Shown in pieces: positions 12,763 through 22,074 of a stretch of 64,000 bases of DNA (positions are counted from its first letter, which is position 1; every line of letters starts with the position of its first letter). The translations under genes were made by a program, and so were the position numbers. Source of the DNA: Amaurobius ferox (Eukaryota; Arthropoda; Arachnida; Araneae; Amaurobiidae); NCBI GenBank assembly GCA_951213105.1, contig OX578138.1, forward strand, positions 90,002,914 to 90,066,913, given 5' to 3'. The notes under the pieces were generated by a model. It worked only from the letters and a program-made list of their open reading frames with translations. It had not been told where the DNA came from and did no database searches.

Positions 12763-12952
12763 GTACTAAAATTATGTTTTGGTTCTTAAGTGACCTTCAA
12801 GATAAATTCGAAAAAAATTTACTGGAAATCCTTCAGTCAATTTTTTTCTTCTAAAAGCAGGTCAGCGAATCAATTTGAGTAGCTCTCTGGAAATTATGTG
12901 CTAATCGTAATAAAACCTGTTGGCAGGAGGATGTTTCATTGAAGAGGATGTT
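12763..12952 (+). pseudogene. broken copy of the 10.1-kb open frame
   Basis: Aligned by eye to 10206-10375, this copy keeps the order DLQ...KNL...FFF...NYVLIVIKPV but is interrupted by stop codons and frameshifts. It is evidence that the 10.1-kb frame belongs to a small repeated family. Confidence 0.4.
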
Positions 12953-13129
12953 TGAAATTCTTTCTTTCAAAACTTATATTTAAGATTCATTCTCTAGTTG
13001 CATTGCGCAATTATAAATTTATGAAGGAAATTATATTATGATAATAAAACGAAATTAGTTATGAATTAGAAAAAAAGAGCAGTCAAGTTACATTCAGCGT
13101 GTGCTTCCTAAAAATTATTACTTCCCCTA

Positions 13130-13265
13130 CATATGTGGTATAATGTATAACTTAATTGTAACGGTGAAAATTCAAACGCGAGTTTTCAAAGGAAGAGCAC
13201 GTTTTAGACATCCTTGAACTCGAATCGAACGTTTTTGAGGTGATGTATGTGTGCACGTATCTGCA
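13130..13265 (+). repeat. family 1a element, left part, split by a Tc1 relic
   Basis: TATAATGTATAACTTAATTG, CGCGAGTTTTCAAAGGAAGA, CGAATCGAACGTTTTTGAGG and TGATGTATGTGTGC correspond to the opening of family 1a. The sequence then changes to transposase relic, and GCGAC modules continue only from about 14130. Confidence 0.5.
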
Positions 13266-13274
13266 ACAAATGCC

Positions 13275-13975
13275 CCAACTGGTCAGCTAATTTAGTGGTA
13301 TTCTATGAAGGCTGCTATTAGCAACCCAGCCTATCCCAGACGTTTTCTATTGGTGATAAGTCTGGGAACCAGGATGGCCATGATAGGGTATTAATCCTTG
13401 TGGGCGTTGTTGAGAAAATCGTGCAGCATGTAATCGAACTTTGTCTGGTTAGTCAATGGCACTTAACCGGACTGACAGCATAGGAAGAACAATCGGCTAC
13501 AGAATATTGTCCAAGGCGTACACGCGATCCAGCAGATTGGCTTGCAGCACAACTAGAGAAGATTGGCTGTCCTACGAGATGGCTCCACAGACCTTCACAC
13601 ATGCGATTTGGGAACGCTGGCTAATCCTCCTCCAGAGACGTATGCTGCGGTTATCATCACTGAGAGAAAAGCAGAATTCGTCGCTAAAACAACATGCCTG
13701 CAATTGGAAATGAACCAAGCTCACCGAGCTTTGCACCAAACCAAACTGATCCACCTATGTTGAAGGTTCGGTGGTAGGTGCCTTATTGGACGTCGACACC
13801 TAATCGCCCCTTCTTTCAGTCGTATCAGAATAGTATTCCTGATACAGGAAGGATGGGAGATGGTAAATACCAGCGAATGAATGATAGAAATGCTATTGAT
13901 GTGGACGTGTCTCCTTTAATGATTGCACGATGCTTTATAGCAGTTGTCTGTCTGCGGCGTTCAGATCCTCTGTGA
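13275..13975 (-). pseudogene. degenerate Tc1/mariner-type transposase (DDE)
   Basis: In N-to-C order on the minus strand several frames give RRPIRHLPPNL and WISLVWCKAR (about 13795-13730), then FSDEFCFSLSDDNRSIRLWR (about 13690-13630, the second catalytic Asp region), CVKVCGAIS, and TLSWPSWFPDLSPIENVWDR (about 13390-13335, the region around the third acidic residue). These match the Tc1 pattern SDESRF...VWGAI...SPDLSPIENVWD. Frameshifts and stops separate the blocks, part of the DNARPH region is damaged, and I see no intact terminal inverted repeats. It is inactive. Confidence 0.75.
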
Positions 13976-14129
13976 TGGCTACTCTTAAGGCTATAATTCT
14001 ACTCTCTCTAAATCCGGTAATTGTTCGTAACGGCGTCGAGTAAATCTCAAAAGCTGTACAGAACTCATCTGTACAGAACTTGGAGTAAAAACACAGACAA
14101 CGCAGTTCCAATTGTCCGTGAGTGAGAAT

Positions 14130-14724
14130 ACCGGTCGGTTTAAATAACGAATTGACGAAAATATCGCTTAATTTGATAAAAATGTTGCGAAATTGATAAA
14201 AATGACGCTAAATATATGAAAATGACGACTAATGGATGAAAATTTAATATCTTGAAAAGAATATATAAGTCTACTATAAGAAAAACCTATTTCTTCGTAT
14301 GTAACGCTTAGCGAAATTCTAGCGACAGACTGGAGTCATAACGCTAACTTGGCGAGTTTTTTAAAATATTACCAAATTGACGAAAATGCCGCTAAATTAA
14401 TGCAAGTGACCATAAATCAATGAAAATGACGATTAATTGATAGAAATTGAATACCTTTGGAAGAACATAACAAAAGACTATAAGAATATCCGATTTCTTC
14501 GTACGTCCGTAATTACCGGATTTCAATTTGATTACTATTTAAATATTGCCACATTGACGAAATGACGAAAATGTCTACAAATTGATAAAAAAATCACTAA
14601 ATTGATAGAAATTCAGCAAATTGATACACATTAAAAATGACACCAAATTGATAAAAATGACGCTAAATAAGAGGCAATGTTATGCAAAGTTTTAATTCCG
14701 TCATATGACGGGCATACCTTCTAG
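14130..14724 (+). mobile_element. GCGAC-module array ending in a Helitron-like 3' terminus
   Basis: Modules of ~200 bp (phase marks near 14269 and 14472) repeat AAAATGACGCTAAAT and TAAGAA...TTCTTCG phrases. The end is textbook for a Helitron: palindrome CCGTCATATGACGG at 14698-14711, nine bases, CTAG at 14721-14724, then host T. The 5' boundary is unclear. The sequence after the end (ATATAAGAACTGCCCTTCTC) resembles the start of another module. Confidence 0.65.
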
Positions 14725-15100
14725 TATATAAGAACTGCCCTTCTCTCCGTTTATTTGAACACTTAACGAACATATGGTGAACATATAACTTAGCGAAATA
14801 TCACCAACTTGGCGATATTCAGAACAGGAGTGTAGCCTGATATTTTTGACTGGGGAGGTTGAGACTTGGCGTTTTAACTTGAAAAAGTTTTTTATATAAG
14901 TGAAATTTATATTGGAATTCGCACTTTCAATAAGTTTGATTTCCTTTGAGAATAAAATAAAATAATAAAATATAAAAATGATAAGAGTGAATGAAATGCA
15001 CGATATTTTAAAATATGTTCTCTATGTAAGATAAATACATACAAAATGTAACATTTTAAATGTTTCCTTATTTCTAAATTAGTTGAACTTTTTCAATAAT
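14725..15100. other. module-like start followed by unique AT-rich DNA
   Basis: The first ~100 bp (CTCTCCGTTTATTTG, TTAGCGAAATATCACCAACT) resemble the start of a GCGAC module. The remainder shows nothing recognisable. Confidence 0.4.
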
Positions 15101-15106
15101 TTTATT

Positions 15107-15990
15107 AACACTTTACAACATATTTAAAAAGTGTGTATGCCTTTGTTCATTCTGTCTGTCTGTATGTCCGTTCGCACGATAACTGCCTTAAAAATAACTT
15201 TATCAAAATAAAATTTTAGTATGTTATTCAGACGGTCAGTGGGACCTATGGGAACATAAATGAATAATATCACTTAATTAGTTTTGGATTAAACACGGAT
15301 TGAAAGAAAATGAAATGTGTTGAACCTTATGGGACATAATTTTTCAAACAAATTTTAAATGAATTTAAAATTCACAAATTGCTTCGAAAGTTTTAGAAAA
15401 TATTCAAATTATACCATTGAAAATAAAAAAAATATTTCAACAAAATATATTTGGTAATTTTTTAAATAAAAATTGAAATAATAATTATACCCATATTATA
15501 GGAAGAGATCAAGTGACCCACTTCAAAACAAAACATGACATCCATCTTGTGCCAAAATCATGATTTTTAAAGTTTTTTTTTAATTTATAATTAATGTTGT
15601 ATCCGTCCTAAAACTGCTTTATTTTTACTTAATTTCTGTGCATCTATATTCTGAAATAGCGCAATTACAATATATTTGAGTTTGAATGATTAATGCCATC
15701 TTGTGCCAAAATCGTGATTCTTATAAAGTTCGTTTTAATTCATATTTAGTGTTGCATCCGTCCTAAAACCGTTTTATTTTTTATTTTTTCTGGATTCCTG
15801 AATTCCTTTAACGCAAAATTATTAAGTTCTGGAGTGTGCAATATAGCTGATATGAATGAAACATTCATTGATTTTACATAGCGAAGCAGACGATTATATT
15901 GACTTTTTCGATGAAGATTTTAGCATGGAGTTATACAGTACTTTTAACTCCTTCACGTTTACTTCAGATTTCAGCTTTAAAACATTAAAA
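15107..15990 (+). repeat. family 2 interspersed element, diverged right side
   Basis: It starts with the family hairpin (AACACTTTACAACATATT and AAAAAGTGTG), has CTGTCTGTCTGTATG at about 15151, and carries ATCCGTCCTAAAACTGC at about 15602 and again ATCCGTCCTAAAACCG at about 15759. The 3' palindromic end was not found, so the right boundary is approximate. Confidence 0.55.
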
Positions 15991-17070
15991 TATGCGTTTT
16001 AATGGGAAAAATACATCGAAACGTGTCACTTTAAGCAAGTAAAAGGTAACAATTTTCTAATTAATACATATATATTCAGAAAGTTATTTAAAAAATTGTA
16101 ATGAATAACAGTATGTTTAACCCATATTGTACCAAGCATTGAAAAAATGATTATTTTTTATAAAATCTTAAATGTGTATTTCTCTAAGCCTATGTACACC
16201 CATAAAATCAATAAACTTACCAAACATTTATTACTTTGATCGGTACAGGCTGTCCTAAAAATACAACAATAGTCCATCCTCTAGATATATATCCCATAGG
16301 ACAATCCTCCAGATAATTGTTTTTTGACAATCATTATTTACTGGTATAAAAGTATGGAATATCATCTTAATAAATTTATATGTTTGTTTTATATAATAAA
16401 TTTATATTTATGTTTTTTTCTGGAGCTCAAAACTTTAAAAAACTTTTGTGCTGAAAATGTAAAAAAAAATCTGCAAGAATCGCCATTTTAAGAAATTAAT
16501 AAAAAATATCCACCTTTAATTTAAACTTGCGACAAAGGCAAATATATAGTTAATGATTCTTAAACAATATATTATCTTTAAATTTAATTAACATATGCAA
16601 AATAATTTATATACAGACCACTTATGTGTGCTGCCTACTTTTAGGACGATGAGGAAATATGGGTTAAATAATTATTTAAACTAGATTTTCAACAGGGGAG
16701 GCTCAGTTTTTTAGCTTCAATGGATACTATGCCACTGACTTAGCCCCAGATTGACAAAATATCGTCAAATTTCCAAATAATACGCCATACTAATGAAAAT
16801 GATGCCTAATTGATGAATTTAGTACTAAAACATTTTAATGTATGGATTATATTGCTTATTGAGGATGCTATCAATGTTGATAATTACTAATTTAGAGTCG
16901 CAATATAAGTTAATTGAGTAGGAAATAGCTTTACATGTTGTCATCCGGAAAAGCGCTAAATGTACAGTTCAACGTTAAAAGCACTGTGTCGTGGATCTTT
17001 TCATCATTTCTTAACTGTGAAAGAACTAAATTCATTGCATTATATAAAGAAAGTTATGTACTGCCCAAAT
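15991..17070. other. intergenic DNA ending in a family 1a 3' fragment
   Basis: 16000-16670 shows no features. From about 16740 to 17070 the sequence (TGAGGATGCTATCAATGTTG, ACTGTGTCGTGGATC, TATGTACTGCCC) matches the 3' region of family 1a at 31600-31895. Confidence 0.5.
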
Positions 17071-17489
17071 AACATTATTTTTTTAATTGGATTTGCTTAT
17101 ACTCTCATTTCGCTTCGACAAATTTGAATAATATCAATTTTTGATAAAAAAAGAATTATACACTATTTTTTGAAATTGAATATGCCTATATCACCAATTT
17201 GGTTTCGCATATGATTCAAATTTATTTTCTACTTTTCCGTGCGCTACAGCTGTATAGGGGAGAACATTGAAAAATTTAATGAAAAACTATTTTTAACACT
17301 TTCCAACATAGTTGAAAAGTGTTTATGAATTTGGTCAAGCTGTCTGTCTGCCTGTCTGTTCGCACGATAACTGACGGCAAAATGACTTTATCGAAATGAA
17401 ATGTTCGTATGGTGAGCAGGTCTGTGGGACATATGGGAATGAAAATGAAAGATATATCAACCAATTAGTTTCGGATTTTACTCGGGTTG

Positions 17490-17872
17490 TTGCTGTTGTT
17501 GTTGAGACCCAGACCGTCCGACCTACCAGAAAGGTGTAAGGTAACTGTTTGGACGGCCGGGAAGTGCCACCCAATTTAGACCGGAACCCAGTGGGGGAGG
17601 CATCCACAGGGACCGTACCCTCCTTCCTCTACCACCAACCTCTCGGAAGGACTTACGGACCCTTATGTTTAACGTGATCGTACTCCGCATGAACACGGCG
17701 GCAGTTGTGGCAGCGTGCAAATCCAGCTAACAAACCTCCGGGCTACCGCACCCGAAATAGGGCCAACAGCACGCGGTGGTCACCCATTCAAGCACTAACC
17801 GCGGCCGATGCTGCTTGACTTCGGTGATCTAACGACAACCGGTGTTTTCAGCAAGGTAGGGCCGTTGGCTCT
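17490..17872 (-). mobile_element. composite SINE with a 5S rRNA-derived head
   Basis: On the minus strand the element starts at 17872 with a 5S rRNA-like head (see separate entry), then CCTATTTCGGGTGCGG, a remnant of the tRNA-type head (GGTAGCCCGGAGGTTTGTTA) whose box B region is missing, and then the usual body and tail shared with the tRNA-headed copies. It ends in a CAACAACAACAGCAAC tail. Perfect 16-bp target-site duplications, GATTTTACTCGGGTTG at 17474-17489 and 17873-17888, show that the 5S head is the true 5' end of the inserted unit and not flanking DNA. Confidence 0.85.
17761..17870 (-). rRNA. 5S rRNA-derived sequence (SINE head, not a functional gene)
   Basis: The minus strand reads AGCCAACGGCCCTACC, TGAAAACACCGGTTGTCG, GATCACCGAAGTCAAGCAG, GGTTAGTGCTTGAATGGGTG, ACCACCGCGTGCTGTTGGCC. 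These are the successive blocks of a metazoan 5S rRNA, with pairing ends GCCAACGGC and GCTGTTGGC and the box A and box C regions. About ten bases are missing after GGGTGACC. Being the head of a target-duplicated SINE, it is a retroposed promoter module. Confidence 0.85.
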
Positions 17873-18210
17873 GATTTTACTCGGGTTGAAAAAATGAAAT
17901 ACATTGAACCCTATGTGTCCTTATTTTTCAAACATTTTTAAGCGAAGTTAAAATTTACATATTCTTTTTAAAATTTTAGGAAACATTCAAATTATCACAT
18001 AAAATGTGAACAAAAAAATTTCATCAAAATATGTTATGAAATTTCTAAATTAAAATTTAAATAATAATTACGTCCATGACATATGAAGAGATTGATGCTA
18101 AATAAAATATGGCATCCGTTTCGTTTTCCTCGTGTAGAGCTCGTGATATTTAAGGATCTTTTTTAATTTTATTTTGTGTTACATCCCTCATAAAACCGCT
18201 TTATTTTTTT

Positions 18211-18491
18211 CTTCTTCGACACAGACCGTCCGACCTACCAAAAAGGTGTAAGGTATCTGTTTGGACGGCCGGGAAGTGCCACCCAATTTAGACCGGAACC
18301 CAGTGGGGGAGGCATCCACAGGGACCGTACCCTCCTTCCCCTACCACCAACCTCTCGGAAGGACTTACGGACCCACATGTTTAACGTGATCGTACTCCGC
18401 GTGAACACGGCGGCAGTTTGGGCAGTGGCTGGAATCGAACCCGGGCCTACCGAGTTCAACTCCAGCGCGCTAACCACAGGGCTACCGCGCC
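18211..18491 (-). mobile_element. tRNA-derived SINE, full length
   Basis: On the minus strand it starts GGGCGCGGTAGCCCTGTGG with box A, has GGGTTCGATTCCAGCC as box B, and shares body and tail with the other copies. Target-site duplications CCGCTTTATTTTTT flank it (18197-18210 and about 18492-18505). The tail has GAAGAAG instead of CAACAA. Confidence 0.85.
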
Positions 18492-18518
18492 CCGCTTTAT
18501 TTTTTCGCATTACCTGTG

Positions 18519-18758
18519 TTGTTGTTGTTGAGACCCAGACCGTCAGACCTACCAGAAAGGTGTAAGGTAACTGTTTGGACGACCGGGAAGTGCCACCCAA
18601 TTTAGACCGGAAGCCAGTGGGGAAGGCATCCACAGTGACCGTACCCTCCTTCCCCTACCACCAACCTCTCGGAAGAACTTACGGACCCACATGTTTAACG
18701 TGATCGTACTCCGCGTGAACACGGCGGCAGTTTTGGTAGTGGCTGGAATCGAACCCGC
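18519..18758 (-). mobile_element. tRNA-derived SINE, truncated at box B
   Basis: Target-site duplications GCATTACCTGTG at 18507-18518 and 18759-18770 bound it. Its 5' end lies inside box B (GCGGGTTCGATTCC), so box A is absent, consistent with 5' truncation during target-primed reverse transcription. It lies 15 bp beyond the previous SINE. Confidence 0.85.
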
Positions 18759-19344
18759 GCATTACCTGTGTATCTAAATTCTGTGCCAACCCAATAACAA
18801 CATTTGTTATTTTAAATGATAACTAAAATTTGACTATTTCTACAACGACGCCTAATTTTAACGTATGCGAATGTAAACAAATCAAGAGATTATGAGGTGA
18901 GTTGTATTGGAATTGCTGAATTATTTTCCCGGAAAATTATTTAGCTCTGGAGTCTGGAATAAAAGTGATATGACTGAGCCATTTATTGATTTTACCCAGA
19001 GAGACAGATGATTTATTTTTCGATGAAGTTTTAAGTTTTCAAGTATAATAAGTTAATGTACTAATTATTTACTGATAATTTAAAATATATCAGATCTGAA
19101 TGTATTACATTTCAGAGATGTCTAAATAAAATTGCGTGTCAGTTGGAAAGTGTTTCATAATCAATGCTTTATGCATGATTGATATTTTATGTTTATTTTT
19201 TAGTTTTCATCTTTTTACGTAATACTCATTCAAACCTATGTACTATTTATTATACGTGACTCGCGTTAGAACAAGATGGACATTTTATCTGAAGACCCTG
19301 ATTGGTAATTCGCGAAGAAAATGTATTAAAAGGGGGCAGAAACA

Positions 19345-20125
19345 TAGTCACAACTTACGTAAAAAAGTTACGTACGCACGACGTAACGAAGTTATGTGCA
19401 AATTTGATAAATGAAAATACTCCGAGACGAAACTGCGTGTGGAGGTTCATGTCTGTACATTCTCTGAGCGCAGAGAACGATTACGTAAAATATGACGTAC
19501 GTAAATGACGTAACAATGTAACGTAATTATGTGCAAATTTAATAAATGAAAATAATCAGCGAGCTGAAACTGTGTGTTGAGTTTCATCTATGTACGTTCT
19601 CTGAGCGCAGAGAACGATCCCGTAAAATATGACAAACGTAAATGACGTAACGATATGACGTAACGATGTGACGTCATTATGTGCAAAATGTGCAGCCAGA
19701 TAAAATTCTGGTCTGGTTTCAGTTATGTACGTTTTCTGAGAACAGACAACAGTCCCGTAAAATACGACGCACGTAAATGATGTAACTACGTAACGTAATT
19801 ATGTGCAAATTTTATAGAAAGCAATTTTCAGCCAGATAAAATTCGGTGTCGAGTTTCACTCCTGTACGTTCCCTGAGATCAGAGAACGATCCCGTAAAGT
19901 AAGACTCACGTAAATGACGCAACGATGCAACGCAATTACATGCAAATTTGACATATGGACACGTGGCTATATTCAGCCACATAAAATTCTGTGTCGAATT
20001 TCAGTTCTGTACGTTTTCTGAGAGCAGAGAAAGACCCCGTAAGACATGACGCACGTAAATGACGTAACGATGAAATTGTGTGCTGAGTTTCAGCTCATTA
20101 TATGCTTTGGAAACCGAGAATGATT
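19345..20125. repeat. ACGT-rich tandem repeat, ~136-147-bp unit with hairpin
   Basis: Five to six diverged units repeat a TGACGTAACGATGTAACGTA-like stretch, ATTATGTGCAAATTT, and a hairpin of the type CGTTCTCTG-AGCG-CAGAGAACG (perfect 9-bp arms at about 19595-19616; related versions near 19458, 19730, 19868 and 20013). Spacings between hairpins are 138, 135, 136 and 147 bp. Confidence 0.85.
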
Positions 20126-21020
20126 CCGTCAAATATGTAGAATAAAGGGTCAAACAGAATCACGTAAAGTTAAATACAGATGTAGGGGAGAAAAATGAAA
20201 ACCTTTCTGTACTGAAATATTTCGCAACATATTTCAAAACTCCTTCTAGTTTCAGCTACCTTCCAAAAAACGCTTATTAATCCGTTCAAATTATCAAAAG
20301 GCTATCTGATCTGAACTGACGTGTATGACTGGATCAAAAATCAGAAAAAAAAAATCGTCTTGTAAGTCGTTTGTACCTAAAAGAACTTTAAATGGGTTCA
20401 AAATGTGACTGACCCTTTCACGTACTACAAAATTTCGAAAGAGCAATTTCTAATGAACTTTTTTCCCTTTCCCTAAACAAGTTTCACGGTTTTTGGAGTC
20501 TTTTATGACATGAAGAGGAAGGTTTTAACCTCATAACTTTGAAGATATGTCGAAAATAAAATGAAAAATTGAGGGAACAAAATAAAATATTGGTTTGGTT
20601 CCCTCGGAAATGAAGATGTGAAAAAGAGCGTATTGTGTGACAAGCTATGTAGATTATATCTGATGTTGATGGTATCGAGGAACTATTGTGACTTTATGAG
20701 ATTCTACAAGAAGGCTTTTGTTGCTGTTAGAGAGATTTTGATGGGATACTGATTACTTTTCTCCACGATTCCTGTTGACTTGAAAAATGCGATTACTTTA
20801 AGAAATAAAAGGGTATTTTATCTACGCTTGAAGAACAATAGAAAATGATTATGGTATTTAATCTGAAAGTTTTCTTTAAAAATGTATGTATCATGGCAAA
20901 TGAATTTCCTAACGAACTCAAATTATATAATATAATTTCTCATCATAATTTCTCATTATTTTTTATAATTGTGATTTATTATTAGTAGCAAAATGTCCCT
21001 TGCAATGTCTTTGGACGACC
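20126..21020. other. intergenic DNA between two tandem arrays
   Basis: No recognisable gene or repeat family was seen; an AT-rich stretch with ATAATTTCTCAT repeats lies around 20930-20960. Confidence 0.4.
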
Positions 21021-21024
21021 GTAG

Positions 21025-21082
21025 GAAAGAAATATCTTACTAGCAAAAAGCCGGGTTTTAAAATGGACTCGCGCATATACGC
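21025..21082 (-). repeat. inverted satellite monomer at the array's left edge
   Basis: GGAAAGAAATATCTTACTAG, CAAAAAGCCGGGTTTTAAAA and TGGACTCGCGCATATA are the reverse complement of a 63-bp-type monomer. The following units are in the opposite orientation, so there is a head-to-head junction near 21085. Confidence 0.85.
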
Positions 21083-21788
21083 TGTTGTCCATTCAAAGCC
21101 TTGCAATTTGAGCAGTAATATATTCCTCTTCTGCGCATATATGAGCAAGTCCATTCAAAGCTAGTCTTTTTGCTAGAAATACATTTCTTTTCTGCTCTTA
21201 TATATGAGCGAGTCCATTAAAAGCCCGGCTTTTTGCTAGTAAGACATTTTTTCCTGGTCTTATATATGTGCGCGAGTCCATTCAAAGTCCCGCTTTTGGC
21301 TAGTGAGACATCTCTTTCCTGCTCCTATATATGTGCGTGAGTCCATTCAAAGTCCGGCTTTTGGCTAGTAAGACATTTCTTTCCTACTCTTATATATGTG
21401 CGTGAGTCCATTCAAAGTCCGGCTTTTGGCTAGTAAGACATTTCTTTCCTGCTCTTATATATGTGCGTGAGTCCATTCAAAGTCCCGCTTTTGGCTAGTA
21501 AGACATTTCTTTCGTGCTCTTATATATGTTCGTGAGTCCATTCAAAGTCCCGCTTTTGGCTAGTAAGAGATTTCTTTCCTGTCCTGATATATGTGCGTGA
21601 GTCCATTCAAAGTCACGCTTTTGGCTAGTAAGACATTTCTTTCCTGCTCTTATATATGTGCATGAGTCCATTCAAAGCCCGGCTTTTGGCTAGTAAGGCA
21701 TTTCTTTCCTGCTCTTATATATGTGCATGAGTCCATTCAAAGTCCGGCTTTTGGCTAGTAAGGCATTTCTTTCCTGCTCTTATATATG

Positions 21789-22074
21789 TTGTTGTTGAAA
21801 CCCAGACCGTCCGACCTACCAGAAAGGTGTAAGGTAACTGTTTGGACGGTCGGGAAGTGCCACCCAATTTAGACCGGAACCCAGTGGGGGAGGCATCCAC
21901 AGGGACCGTACCTTCCTTCCCCTACCACCAACCTCTTGGAAGGACTTTCGGACCCACATGTTTAACGTGATCGTACTCCGCATGAACACGGCGGCAGTTT
22001 TGGCAGTGGCTGGAATCGAACCCGGGCCTACCGAGTGCAACTCCAGCGCGCTAACCAATGGGCTACCGCGCCCT
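21789..22074 (-). mobile_element. tRNA-derived SINE inserted in the satellite
   Basis: This is a full-length 286-bp copy with box A (GGTAGCCCATTGGTTAGCGC) and box B (GGGTTCGATTCC). Its target-site duplication TGCTCTTATATATG is part of the satellite monomer (21775-21788 and 22075-22088). A later 989-bp copy of the array lacks it, which bounds the order of events. Confidence 0.9.

Larger units (their letters stand above)
17295..19187 (+). repeat. family 2 element interrupted by three SINEs
   Basis: The family hairpin lies at 17295-17323 and the family end (AGTTGGAAAGTGTTTC, GCATGATTGAT) at 19141-19183. Removing the three SINEs and their duplicated targets leaves about 950 bp, close to the 972 bp of the complete copy at 931-1902. 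The SINE insertions are therefore younger than the element. Confidence 0.75.

Noticed and set aside
17761..17870. Functional 5S rRNA gene
   Set aside because: It has a ~10-base internal deletion and is bounded by SINE sequence and target-site duplications, so it is a retroposed head.
18235..18633. 132-codon minus-strand frame with repeated peptide blocks
   Set aside because: It runs through two adjacent SINE copies; similar peptides appear at every SINE, so it is an artefact of their G+C content.
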